A stretch of 64,000 nucleotides of DNA from JAAXPZ01 sp965215705. Lineage in GTDB: Bacteria; Campylobacterota; Campylobacteria; Campylobacterales; Sulfurovaceae. A model generated the notes under the pieces. That model saw nothing but the letters and a program-made list of their open reading frames with translations, ran no database searches and had not been told where the DNA came from. Where the stretch lies: positions 248,001 to 312,000 of the forward strand of contig CBDCEE010000008.1 in the NCBI GenBank assembly GCA_965215705.1. The letters are read 5' to 3'. Shown here one piece after another: positions 56,559 through 64,000 of the stretch. Made by a program: the position numbers and the translations under genes. Within the stretch, counting starts at the first letter, position 1, and every line of letters begins with the position of its first letter.

Positions 56559-57044
56559 TTATAGACTAAAAAGTATACCCATATCGGGCTTCACAACCAT
56601 CAGTACCAAGATACTCCCCATCGCCATAAAAGAGAAGATACCCAGCCAGATCCACTGTCTAACCAGACGATGGTAGTCCTCTGAAAGTACTGTCTGGTTC
56701 TCTTTGGCTTCTTGTGCCAGATGCTTCATCCTAAGCTGTAGCCATACCGCGATCAGCCATAAGGTGCCAGAGAACAGATAGAGCACGATCGAAGTGAGTA
56801 GCCAGGGAGTAGTATACGGCAGTCCCAATGTCTGTATCAGCCAGATACCTGTGAGTGGCTGCAAGATAGCAGATGGCGTGGTAAAGAGCCAGTCTGCCAA
56901 CACCACCAGTTTGTTGGTATGCAGGATGATATCGATATCTCCACTCCTGTCTGCCATAAATTTATAAAAGGCTGACCCGCCACCCACACCCAACAGAAGT
57001 AACATCGAGCTGATATGTATCAAGATCAAGGTGTTATAACTCAT
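56559..57044 (-). CDS. DUF2269 membrane protein
   Basis: This 161-residue protein has four helices, the pattern of DUF2269. Motifs are LLLLGVGGGSAFYKFMADRS near residue 13, PLTGIWLIQTLGL near 63 and TGTLWLIAVW-like (SGTLWLIAVWLQLRMKHLA) near 92. The family often neighbours DoxX-like genes, as here. Its start overlaps the stop of the SDR-DoxX gene by one base. Function is unknown. Confidence 0.82.
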   Translation of the reverse strand: MSYNTLILIHISSMLLLLGVGGGSAFYKFMADRSGDIDIILHTNKLVVLADWLFTTPSAILQPLTGIWLIQTLGLPYTTPWLLTSIVLYLFSGTLWLIAVWLQLRMKHLAQEAKENQTVLSEDYHRLVRQWIWLGIFSFMAMGSILVLMVVKPDMGILFSL

Positions 57045-58297
57045 CAGTATTCCTCCAGTTTGTTCAGGATAAAGATCGTGATGATCAAGGGAATATTTTT
57101 AAGTACAGGACCAAAAGGATGGAGCCAGTGATAAGGAGCCAAAAAGCTCAACAACAGCGTATAGATGACAATGACCAGCATACTAAAGTATAGCAACAGC
57201 CGTAGCCTAAATCCTATAATGATGAGTATTCCAAGCACAATATCTAAACATGATGCCAGATAGAGCAAGGGCACATCCCATGGTGCAGTCATACCGACCT
57301 CATGGAGCAGCTCCAGTGCCAATGTTTGTGGATAGAGCCATGCCGAAACTAACCCTGACCATATCCAGACCAGTCCGATGACCCAACGTAACAGAGGTCG
57401 GATGAGATAGAGAGAGGCATAAAGCCTCTGGGCATGGTTTGCCTGCTGGCTAAAACGCTGCTCCTCTATACTCTTGGGTGTATAGCCCAGAAATTGTCGT
57501 AAGGGCGCTACTTCTGCACTGTTGCCCTGATTGAGCATACGGACATTATCACTATTCACCGTAGGCTCATCCAGCATCTTTCCCAGTATATCTGTGCCAA
57601 AGGTAGGCAAGGCAACACTACGGCTGGGAGCATACCCCAGCCATCTCCTGAAGCCTGCCAGCAGTCCTTTGTAGCTGATTGGGTATTCTCCTACCAGGTC
57701 AAGCTCGATCTGGGTATCTGGATGCTCCAGTGCGATCAGCACTGTCTGGGTGAGATCATCGATATGAATAGGCTGAAGGATCTGCTCTCCCTTCCCTACC
57801 AGTGGAGTGATAGGCAGTGACGCCAATCCTGTAAACAAAGCCGTACTCTTGCCATCCTCACCATAGACCACACTGGGATGCAGGATCGCATAGGAGAGAC
57901 CCAGCGCTCTCAGGTAGATATCCGCACGATTCTTGGTCGTGTGGTAGGGCGTAGTACCCTCTTGAGAGCCCAGTGCAGAGATCTGGATGATACGCTTTAC
58001 GCCAGCTGCTTTGGCAGCAGCAAAGAGCCTGATAGGTGCCTCAGTATGAAGCATCTCAAAGCTTTGTGTACGGGTAGGAGCGATGATCCCCACAGCATTG
58101 ATGAGGATATCGACACCCCGTAGCTTCTCTGTAAGCACAGACGCCTCTTCCATATGTGTAAAATCCATCTGCATGACATCCTCTTGCTCTGCTGTAGGGT
58201 GACGCACAGCCTTTATGACATGGTAGCCTTCCTGCTGAAGCCTGCTTGTGATATGTTTACCGATGAAACCTGTGGCTCCTGTGATGAGTATGGTCAT
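57044..58297 (-). CDS. NAD(P)-binding SDR fused to a DoxX-like membrane domain
   Basis: Start chosen at 58297 (MTILITGATGFIGKHI) because AGGAGG lies directly upstream; the longer frame from 58333 overlaps the previous gene. The 417-residue product has an N-terminal NmrA/SDR domain (Rossmann ITGATGFIGKH, ILHPSVVYGEDG) over about 1-290 and a C-terminal membrane part of about four helices resembling DoxX (VIGLVWIWSGLVSAWLYP). Such fusions are often annotated as NAD-dependent epimerases or reductases. The substrate may be a lipid or quinone; inferred. Confidence 0.85.
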   Translation of the reverse strand: MTILITGATGFIGKHITSRLQQEGYHVIKAVRHPTAEQEDVMQMDFTHMEEASVLTEKLRGVDILINAVGIIAPTRTQSFEMLHTEAPIRLFAAAKAAGVKRIIQISALGSQEGTTPYHTTKNRADIYLRALGLSYAILHPSVVYGEDGKSTALFTGLASLPITPLVGKGEQILQPIHIDDLTQTVLIALEHPDTQIELDLVGEYPISYKGLLAGFRRWLGYAPSRSVALPTFGTDILGKMLDEPTVNSDNVRMLNQGNSAEVAPLRQFLGYTPKSIEEQRFSQQANHAQRLYASLYLIRPLLRWVIGLVWIWSGLVSAWLYPQTLALELLHEVGMTAPWDVPLLYLASCLDIVLGILIIIGFRLRLLLYFSMLVIVIYTLLLSFLAPYHWLHPFGPVLKNIPLIITIFILNKLEEY

Positions 58298-58308
58298 TTG
58301 ATCCTCCT

Positions 58309-59442
58309 TTATCCAAGTAGTTGCATAGGGCAACCTACATTCTTAGTAGGGATACTGCATACACTTCTTCTACGTTGACATGACATCGCCCCTATACCTG
58401 ATTTGAAAATCGCTTTTCTCAGGTAACGATGATACATGGCTGGGTACTTCAACATTTTTTGCGCGATATTATTTTTGAGTGGCTTTACATATTTGGCATA
58501 AAGATCCATATAATTCTCCTTGTCTTCTGCTATCGCTCTACCCAATGCCTCTCCTGAGAGCATGGCATAGCTGATCCCTTCTGCTGAGGTGGGGCTGATG
58601 AACCCCGCAGCTTCTCCGATGAGTGCTACTCGTCCCTCACCTAGTGCGATATCTCTACTGCCCATAGGTCTCAGCAGGTGACAGCCCTCTCGTTTGCGTG
58701 GAGCACTGAGATCATAGCCATAGGCGCTAAGCTTCTGCTTTTGCAGGGCATGCAGCCTATGGATATCCTTCCCCTCCTCTATCGCAGAGCCAAAGATGAT
58801 CTCACCATCCTTGGGAATGATCCAGCTATAGAAATCACTGATCTGACTATCAAACATCGCCACATATTGGTTGAGTCCTGTGGTGTTCGGGAACCACTCT
58901 TGGATACTGATGTAGCGTTTGGGTGTATGTGTCTGAGTGGACAACATTTTTTTGACCTTGGAGTTGGCACCGTCTGCTCCAATGAGGATATCGGTGGTGA
59001 TCTCTAGTGCTTTGCCCTCTTGAAGTAATGTCACTTTATACCCCTCTGTATCCAGTAGTGCTGCCTGGCGAAATCGTGTGCCAAACATCTGCTCTACTCT
59101 CTCATCCACGAGTGATACCAACCATCTGTCATACCGCTCTCTATCGACATTGATGTAGTGACGTTGATAGTCACGGCTGAGCCCATTATCAAAGTCGATC
59201 GTATGCACTGAGAACATCTGCGGAGAGACCAGCACACTCTTGGGGATACTCAACCCGAACCCAGCTAAAGCCTTCTGTGCATCAGGCGCGATGAGTCCAC
59301 CACAGTTTTTGATGCGTTTGGAAGGTACTGTATCTAGTGGACGTTTATCTACCAGTAGTACTTTATAGTTATCTTGCAGTGTCCGTGCCAATGTAGCTCC
59401 TGCGGGACCTGCTCCAATGATAGTGATGTCGTAGTGGGTCAT
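58309..59442 (-). CDS. FAD-dependent geranylgeranyl-reductase-family enzyme
   Basis: Start at 59442 (MTHYDITIIGAGPAGATLAR) with GGAGG before it; it overlaps the VanZ stop by 4 bases. The 377-residue flavoprotein has the FAD dinucleotide motif GAGPAGATLARTL, the middle TDILIGADGANSKVKKML and the second FAD motif VALIGEAAGFISPTSAEGIS. Members saturate prenyl chains in lipids, chlorophyll or menaquinone. A C-terminal Cys-rich end (SCQRRRSVCS) is unusual. In a Campylobacterota it could act on menaquinone or another isoprenoid; the substrate is inferred. Confidence 0.87.
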   Translation of the reverse strand: MTHYDITIIGAGPAGATLARTLQDNYKVLLVDKRPLDTVPSKRIKNCGGLIAPDAQKALAGFGLSIPKSVLVSPQMFSVHTIDFDNGLSRDYQRHYINVDRERYDRWLVSLVDERVEQMFGTRFRQAALLDTEGYKVTLLQEGKALEITTDILIGADGANSKVKKMLSTQTHTPKRYISIQEWFPNTTGLNQYVAMFDSQISDFYSWIIPKDGEIIFGSAIEEGKDIHRLHALQKQKLSAYGYDLSAPRKREGCHLLRPMGSRDIALGEGRVALIGEAAGFISPTSAEGISYAMLSGEALGRAIAEDKENYMDLYAKYVKPLKNNIAQKMLKYPAMYHRYLRKAIFKSGIGAMSCQRRRSVCSIPTKNVGCPMQLLG

Positions 59443-59810
59443 CTGATCCTCCATAGTGAAAAAAGTATTACACCGATAAGATCTGCAGCCAGATCCCCCA
59501 AATCAAAAGTACGAGAAGGGATATAATACTGGGTACACTCCTCGATCGCGGCAAAAACCAAAACAATCACAGACCCAAGGTAGGGTGTGTAACACGCACC
59601 AAATAAACAAACCTTGCGATACCTCAATCCCCAGTTGAGCAACCCAGCCATCACCCCATATAGCAATGCATGCATGATCTTATCTCCATAGGGGATATGC
59701 CCTATGGTACGAAAGGCAAAGTTATAGTCTGCCGTATCTGCCAAGAAGATAATGTAGCTAATGAAAAGGAAGAAACCAAAAGGCAATAATACTCTCTTCT
59801 CTATGGTCAT
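59439..59810 (-). CDS. VanZ-like membrane protein
   Basis: This 123-residue protein has about four helices, the usual layout of VanZ-like proteins (GDKIMHALLYGVMAGLLN near residue 44, EECTQYYIPSRTFDLGDLAADLIGV near 91). The family includes teicoplanin-resistance VanZ but most members are of unknown role. It overlaps both neighbours by 4 bases. Confidence 0.85.
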   Translation of the reverse strand: MTIEKRVLLPFGFFLFISYIIFLADTADYNFAFRTIGHIPYGDKIMHALLYGVMAGLLNWGLRYRKVCLFGACYTPYLGSVIVLVFAAIEECTQYYIPSRTFDLGDLAADLIGVILFSLWRIR

Positions 59811-60301
59811 ATCAATCTCCTCATCATTCTCTTGACGATGATCTTATGCATTGGTGCGATAAAAAACATATAGAGCTTTCCGAAAGCGTTGTTGTAGGTA
59901 ACAAACGTGCTTATGGTGACCGTATTTTGATGCTTCAAGATAGAAACCCTGAAATCCAAATGCTTGTCATCTTCCCCTGCGATGATCTCCTCTTCATCTA
60001 TGTAAAATATCCTGAACATCCCCACCAAACTGCCTATCTCAAATGTGGCTTTGCCTATATCCGATCCTTCGATATCTGTGTTGATCCCAAAAATAGAGAC
60101 TATCTTGTTTCTGATCTTCATAAGTGTTTTGATCCATGTAGGCGTATCAGAAAAGATCTGGATATAGACTTCTTGGATCGTGATATCAGGATCTATCCCG
60201 GTAGCAACGAAAGCATCATAGTAATGGATAGACTCTATGAAATCTCGATAGCGACTTGTTGGCGGGATCTTGGTCAGTGTAATGCGATTATCTCTGGACA
60301 T
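59807..60301 (-). CDS. DUF2867-family protein
   Basis: This 164-residue protein has DUF2867 features: MKIRNKIVSIFGI near the middle, GSLVGMFRIFYIDEEEIIAGEDDKHLDF and a C-terminal membrane-like segment (YMFFIAPMHKIIVKRM MRRLI-type). The domain often occurs next to or fused with SDR and DoxX proteins, as in this operon. It overlaps the upstream membrane gene by 14 bases. Function is unknown. Confidence 0.75.
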   Translation of the reverse strand: MSRDNRITLTKIPPTSRYRDFIESIHYYDAFVATGIDPDITIQEVYIQIFSDTPTWIKTLMKIRNKIVSIFGINTDIEGSDIGKATFEIGSLVGMFRIFYIDEEEIIAGEDDKHLDFRVSILKHQNTVTISTFVTYNNAFGKLYMFFIAPMHKIIVKRMMRRLI

Positions 60302-60764
60302 CTTTCTTGCCCCCTCTGATCTCTACAAAGTAATACATTATGGCTACAGACAATGCCCCAAACACTAGAGCAAAAGGCCCACTTCCCCAATCAAAATAAT
60401 GCATATTCGTTGTAGTGATATACTCCATTACATACATACTGAGCATCCCGGCGATACCACCAACAAATATACTTCGCCAGATACGCAAATGATACTTTTG
60501 CTGAAGCCATACGGTGATCAAAGAGGCCGCAATAAGTACGGGGAATACAAAAGCATAGGCCATCAATGAGAAGTAGAACGGAGAAAGCAGCATGTCCCAT
60601 TCAAACCTTCCTCCCACTATCAAAGCCCCCAACCCATAAAGACCAAATAACAATGCCGGTAGATAAGAGAGTATCAACACCCTCCATACAGAAAGCCGTA
60701 AACGATATATCACCCAAGCAGCGATCAGTACAGGCAATCCGAAGTAAAGTAGCGGAAACATCAC
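60288..60764 (-). CDS. four-helix membrane protein of unknown function
   Basis: This 158-residue protein has about four or five hydrophobic helices from residue 4 (LYFGLPVLIAAWVI) and a short Lys/Arg tail (RGGKKDVQR). I cannot name a family. It overlaps the AarF gene by 4 bases and the next gene by 14, so it belongs to the operon. Confidence 0.65.
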   Translation of the reverse strand: MMFPLLYFGLPVLIAAWVIYRLRLSVWRVLILSYLPALLFGLYGLGALIVGGRFEWDMLLSPFYFSLMAYAFVFPVLIAASLITVWLQQKYHLRIWRSIFVGGIAGMLSMYVMEYITTTNMHYFDWGSGPFALVFGALSVAIMYYFVEIRGGKKDVQR

Positions 60765-62089
60765 CCAAACTCCCGCATCACACCCACAGCAAAGCGTGTA
60801 TCGATCTGTGCACCCATCCGCTCGAACATGGCATAGTAACCCAGTAGGGTACGGTCGAGAAAGATATACTCTTCATTGAGTTTATTGACCGTATGGAGCT
60901 GTTTTTGCTGGACTGTCATGATGGTATCAAAGCCCCGTTTGGAGAAGTCAGTATGTACTTTAAAATCATACTGATCCTCTCGGAAGATTTCGATATAGAG
61001 CTGATCAAGTGGACGGATCACTTCACGGTAAAAAGAGAGCATCTGCTGCATCGGTGCCTCATCAATCATACGCATCTGTACATACTGGTGTACGATCTCC
61101 TCCTCATCGATTTGATCGATCAGGGAGAGATGGAGGGTATTGAAACTCTGCAAAAATGCCTCATCGACCCGCTTGACACAGCCAAAGTCGATCATCCCCA
61201 ACTTGCCTTTGTCAGAGTTGCCCCCATCCATAAAGAGAAAGTTACCAGGATTAGGATCGGCATGGATCTGTCGCAACTGATAAAGTGAGACAAAGAAGCT
61301 GTCAAAGATCAGTTGGGCATAGTGGTCTCGGAGCTCCTGCGAAGGCTCACTTTGCAGAAAAGTATCAAAGTCCATACCTTCCAGAAACTGCGTACCCAGA
61401 ACCTTGGTGGTAGATACTGCTTCATATATCTCAGGGATGATGATGTCTGCCATACCCAGATGCGCTCTGAAGTAGCGTGTATTTTCTGCTTCGATCTCAT
61501 AGTCCACCTCTTCATGGAGCCTTCCGTTGATCTCGTCCATGAGATGATCAACATTTTGCCCCTTAGCAAAGCGTGTTAGGGCAAAACGCAGCATACTCAT
61601 ATCAGCATCGATACTCTTGGCGATCCCCGGATACTGTACTTTGACTGCCAATGTTTGACCCTCGTAGGTGGCACGGTGTACCTGCCCCAGACTTGCGGCT
61701 CCAAAAGGCTCACTTTCAAATGAACTGAATACCTCCTCTGGATTAGCTCCCAACTCCTGACGGATGATCTTACGGATAAGAGCTCGATTGATAGGGGGCA
61801 CCCCAGAAAATGACTGACTGATCTTCTCCAGATACTCTGGCGGAAGAAAAGGCATCCCTAGTGCTATCTGCTGGGCGATCTTGACAGAGACTCCTTTGAG
61901 ATGCCCTAGCGCATCGATGAGTATCTGTGCGGTCTCCTCGTGCGTCTGACTCTGATGGGCCTCTGTCTGCTCGCGGCTGCCTAGCTTACGTTTGAGATAG
62001 CCTTTGGCTTGAGAAGCCCCGATACGCAAGGCTGCTTTGCCAACAACAGCCCCACGTGAAAGCTTGCTGGTAGGCAGTGGCTTAGGCAT
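60761..62089 (-). CDS. AarF/UbiB-family atypical kinase
   Basis: This 442-residue protein belongs to the ABC1/UbiB kinase-like family linked to quinone and lipid metabolism. It shows the KxGQ-type helix as VKIAQQIALG near residue 58 (Gly replaced by Ala), the A-rich nucleotide loop GAASLGQVHRATYEGQTLAVKVQYPG near 130, HADPNPGNFLF near 253 and the metal motif MIDFGCVKR near 275. It overlaps the TetR gene by 8 bases. A role in lipid or quinone extraction from membranes is a family-level guess. Confidence 0.9.
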   Translation of the reverse strand: MPKPLPTSKLSRGAVVGKAALRIGASQAKGYLKRKLGSREQTEAHQSQTHEETAQILIDALGHLKGVSVKIAQQIALGMPFLPPEYLEKISQSFSGVPPINRALIRKIIRQELGANPEEVFSSFESEPFGAASLGQVHRATYEGQTLAVKVQYPGIAKSIDADMSMLRFALTRFAKGQNVDHLMDEINGRLHEEVDYEIEAENTRYFRAHLGMADIIIPEIYEAVSTTKVLGTQFLEGMDFDTFLQSEPSQELRDHYAQLIFDSFFVSLYQLRQIHADPNPGNFLFMDGGNSDKGKLGMIDFGCVKRVDEAFLQSFNTLHLSLIDQIDEEEIVHQYVQMRMIDEAPMQQMLSFYREVIRPLDQLYIEIFREDQYDFKVHTDFSKRGFDTIMTVQQKQLHTVNKLNEEYIFLDRTLLGYYAMFERMGAQIDTRFAVGVMREFG

Positions 62090-62819
62090 CGATGAGTCCT
62101 TTGAGCTTACGCTTGATGGTATCTAGACCTCTCTTGGGTGCGGTGTATCGCTCCAGAGCAGAGAGGAGATGGGTCTTGACAAGAAAATGCCCCAGATCAG
62201 AAGCACGGTTGAGTACCTGTGAATGCAGTACTGCCTCCAACACCCCCATAGAGTGGTCGATGAACTGTGTGGTGTTTTCAAAGCTTTCACTCTCATCCTT
62301 GACCCAGTAGGCGATCACTGCGATATAGTAATCCCAGAAGAGCTGAGGCAGATAGTTCTTGAACGGTGGCTCCTCGATCTCACCTGACTCGATAGCGATC
62401 TCCATCATCTCTGTAACGATCTGGACAAAAGGCTCTTTGGTCGCATAGATATCCTCGACTTTGACCGCTGAGGAGTGAAATGCCATCTCATAGATCTGCG
62501 TGATGAATTCACGATCCTCCAGATAGAGCTCCAGCTCTGTCTCGATGAGCGTCTGAAGCTGTTCACGCAAGCTATAGGTATGAAAATCCTCTATTCGCTG
62601 GATCGCTGCGATCGCTTCACTATGTTTCTGTTCGATATACCCATAAAGGAGCTTCTCTTTGGAGGGAAAGTAGTTGTAGATGGTAGGGTTACTCACCCCT
62701 GCATTCTTCGCCATCTCTCTGAGACTGGCATTGGCAAACCCTTTTTCGATGATGAGGTCTACAGCTGCTTGGAGAATCTTGGTTCTTGTTTTGGCCTTGG
62801 CAGATTGACTGATTTTCAT
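62082..62819 (-). CDS. TetR/AcrR-family regulator
   Basis: This 245-residue protein has an N-terminal helix-turn-helix (TKILQAAVDLIIEKGFANAS, LREMAKNAGVSNPTIYNYFP at about 13-52) typical of TetR repressors, then a ligand domain I cannot assign. It is first in the nine-gene operon and probably represses it in response to a small molecule such as a lipid; inferred. An FNR-type palindrome overlaps its leader. Confidence 0.9.
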   Translation of the reverse strand: MKISQSAKAKTRTKILQAAVDLIIEKGFANASLREMAKNAGVSNPTIYNYFPSKEKLLYGYIEQKHSEAIAAIQRIEDFHTYSLREQLQTLIETELELYLEDREFITQIYEMAFHSSAVKVEDIYATKEPFVQIVTEMMEIAIESGEIEEPPFKNYLPQLFWDYYIAVIAYWVKDESESFENTTQFIDHSMGVLEAVLHSQVLNRASDLGHFLVKTHLLSALERYTAPKRGLDTIKRKLKGLIDA

Positions 62820-62829
62820 GATACTTCCT

Positions 62830-62843
62830 TTGATTTAGATCAA
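62830..62843 (-). promoter_or_regulatory. FNR-type palindrome in the TetR leader
   Basis: TTGAT-CTAA-ATCAA matches the FNR consensus TTGAT-N4-ATCAA exactly. It lies about 12 bases past the predicted RNA start and touches the AAGGAAG ribosome site, so binding there would block transcription or translation rather than activate. Confidence 0.65.
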
Positions 62844-62854
62844 ATATTTAACGA

Positions 62855-62883
62855 AGTATAATATATTTTAGTCTTTATGTCAA
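62855..62883 (-). promoter_or_regulatory. promoter of the TetR-AarF operon
   Basis: On the minus strand TTGACA (62878-62883) and TATACT (62855-62860) are 17 bases apart, close to sigma-70 consensus. The RNA start falls near 62848, giving a leader of about 30 bases that contains the FNR-type palindrome. Confidence 0.75.
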
Positions 62884-62899
62884 GTTTTACTATAGTATT

Positions 62900-63679
62900 T
62901 TAAATATTTACCAATTTCTCCAATAACTGCTCATGCACCAGACCATTGCTACAGACGATACTCTTATCATCAAAATCATACGCATTGCCAGCAACATTGG
63001 AGACCTTGCCCCCTGCTTCCTGCAGGATGAGTATCCCACCTGCCACATCCCAGGGCTTGAGATCGATCTCGTAGAAGGCATCTATCTTTCCTTCTGCTAA
63101 ATAGCAAATATCTACCGCTGCTGCTCCCAGACGGCGAATATCTCGGATATGGGGCAGCAGATTGGTCAGGCAATCGATAACCCAGTGGTACTCGACGCCA
63201 GCATTCACCTTGGCATAGGGGAAGCCTGTACCGATGAGAGATTGCTGGAGGGTATCTTGGGTACTGACGGAGAGTCGCTTCTCACCTAGATAAGCACCTT
63301 CTCCCCGTACCGCCCAGAACATCTCTTCCAGGATAGGGTTATAGACCACCGCCATCACAGGCTTTCCCTCCTCCCAGACACCGATCGAGAGTGCCAGGTG
63401 CGGAAATCCATGGACAAAATTGGTCGTGCCATCTATCGGATCGATATAGATCGCCTTGTCATAGTGATAGCTACCCTCATGGCTCTCCTCTCCTACGAGT
63501 GTGTACTCTGAGAAGTCCACTTGCAGCCTCTCCATCACAAACTTTTCTACGGCTACATCATACTGTGTCACCAGATCAACCGTACCCTTGTGCGTAATCT
63601 CTTTAGTGGCATGGTAACCTTCATGGATGATCTTCCCTGCTTCCAAAGCTAACTGTTTGAGTTTCTCAATTTTTTGCAC
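62900..63679 (-). CDS. suhB: inositol monophosphatase family protein
   Basis: This 259-residue cytoplasmic phosphatase has the family metal motifs: GEESHEGS near residue 68, IDPIDGTTNFVHGFPHLALSIG near 84 and WDVAGGILILQEAGG near 212. Substrates may be inositol phosphate or other sugar phosphates; SuhB in enteric bacteria also assists rRNA antitermination. The start is GTG at 63679 with AGGAGG upstream. It is divergent from the peroxiredoxin gene. Confidence 0.92.
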   Translation of the reverse strand: MQKIEKLKQLALEAGKIIHEGYHATKEITHKGTVDLVTQYDVAVEKFVMERLQVDFSEYTLVGEESHEGSYHYDKAIYIDPIDGTTNFVHGFPHLALSIGVWEEGKPVMAVVYNPILEEMFWAVRGEGAYLGEKRLSVSTQDTLQQSLIGTGFPYAKVNAGVEYHWVIDCLTNLLPHIRDIRRLGAAAVDICYLAEGKIDAFYEIDLKPWDVAGGILILQEAGGKVSNVAGNAYDFDDKSIVCSNGLVHEQLLEKLVNI

Positions 63680-63755
63680 TGTTACCTCCTGTATATTCTA
63701 CACTAATCATACCACAATCGTACTCTGATTCTCTACGGTATTGACCCTTTTTGGT

Positions 63756-63792
63756 TATACTGTGAGAGAACAGTATACAGGTATGTATGCTG
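63756..63792 (+). promoter_or_regulatory. probable promoter and inverted repeat before the peroxiredoxin gene
   Basis: TATACT at 63756-63761 is the likely -10. CAGTATAC (63771-63778) and GTATGCTG (63785-63792) form an 8-bp inverted repeat with one G-T pair in the early leader, a possible operator or RNA hairpin. CAAGGAGA at 63802-63809 is the ribosome site. Confidence 0.4.
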
Positions 63793-63810
63793 CAAATCAA
63801 CCAAGGAGAA

Positions 63811-64000
63811 ATGATGGCAAGTTCATTAGTTACCAGACGTGCCCCAGAGTTTACAATGGGTGCATATGATCCTGCAGCTGGCACGTTTACGACTGTTAGC
63901 AGCGAGGACTATACTGGGGGATGGCATGCAATATGCTTTTATCCTGGCGATTTTACATTTGTTTGACCCACCGAACTGGCTGCCGTGAATGCAGCATCAC
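63811..64000 (+). CDS. selenocysteine peroxiredoxin (AhpC/2-Cys type), N-terminal part
   Basis: Peroxiredoxins reduce hydrogen peroxide and organic peroxides with a peroxidatic cysteine in FTFVCPTE. From ATG 63811 (or 63814) the frame reads MMASSLVTRRAPEFTMGAYD and then FYPGDFTFV, an in-frame TGA at 63964-63966, and PTELAAVNAAS to the window end. The stop thus sits exactly at the catalytic cysteine, and the family sequence continues in the same frame. A hairpin meeting bacterial SECIS geometry follows. Selenocysteine at residue 52 (51 if M2 starts) is the best reading; a TGC-to-TGA mutation or error is the alternative. The remaining roughly 130 residues lie outside the window. Confidence 0.8.
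63964..63995 (+). promoter_or_regulatory. candidate bacterial SECIS element
   Basis: After the TGA (63964-63966), GCTGC (63979-63983) pairs with GCAGC (63991-63995) around loop CGTGAAT. The loop starts 18 bases after TGA and has G in its second position, which fits the published bacterial SECIS model (loop 16-37 bases downstream, G in the first two loop positions). The stem is short (5 bp). It would recruit SelB with selenocysteyl-tRNA. Confidence 0.6.

Noticed and set aside
63967..64000. Peroxiredoxin gene as a simple pseudogene
   Set aside because: The single stop sits exactly on the catalytic Cys, the frame is kept afterwards and a SECIS-like hairpin follows; decay is possible but less likely.

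Overview
The window reads as a chromosome segment of a Campylobacterota bacterium (Epsilonproteobacteria). A Sulfurovum-like or Sulfurimonas-like relative is my best guess, from the gene families, the strong TATAAT-type -10 boxes with weak -35 boxes, and the rRNA sequences; no database search was possible. It is mostly housekeeping DNA with dense, short-spaced operons. I see no prophage, insertion sequence or CRISPR array.

Layout. 1-250 is the start of enolase. 395-9164 (minus) is an envelope locus: a giant SdrD/Ig-like repeat surface protein, broken in this sequence by several small indels, followed 7 bp later by a small outer-membrane barrel. 9424-9840 holds tRNA-Ser(GGA), the SRP RNA and nine tandem copies of ATTACCA. 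9841-12321 (minus) carries rnhB, a long inverted-repeat element, panD-ybaB-ankyrin and a 2Fe-2S protein. 12411-15072 is a four-gene block (FmdE-like, hemerythrin, DUF2249, NnrS-like) behind an FNR/CRP-type box. 15135-21849 has a catalase-like lipoprotein, murE, a polar amino acid ABC transporter and a glutamate-receptor-like potassium channel. 21927-27548 (minus) is a complete rRNA operon (16S, tRNA-Ile, tRNA-Ala, 23S, 5S) with a consensus promoter and visible processing stems.

27720-43860 (mostly plus) holds a Bax-inhibitor protein, secG, frr, pyrE, an alpha-2-macroglobulin with two C-terminal YARHG-like domains, pbpC, a double rhodanese, prfA/rpsT (minus), a pseudouridine synthase, glmM, lspA and a phytase-esterase-like protein. 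43905-51798 has tRNA-Ala(GGC), a thioredoxin, a PP-loop enzyme with a small Cys-rich partner, dnaG, a LapB-like TPR protein, rnhA, rnc, aroC and a serine hydrolase. 51837-53895 is znuC-znuB-yjbQ. 53980 starts a lytic transglycosylase. 54962-62819 (minus) is a nine-gene overlapping operon headed by a TetR regulator (AarF kinase, membrane protein, DUF2867, VanZ, geranylgeranyl-reductase-like, SDR-DoxX, DUF2269, CreD). 62900-63679 is an inositol monophosphatase.

The most striking observation is at the right edge. From 63811 a 2-Cys peroxiredoxin-like frame runs through an in-frame TGA at exactly the peroxidatic cysteine (63964-63966), the family sequence resumes after it, and a hairpin with bacterial SECIS geometry follows. 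This is best read as a selenocysteine peroxiredoxin cut by the window end.
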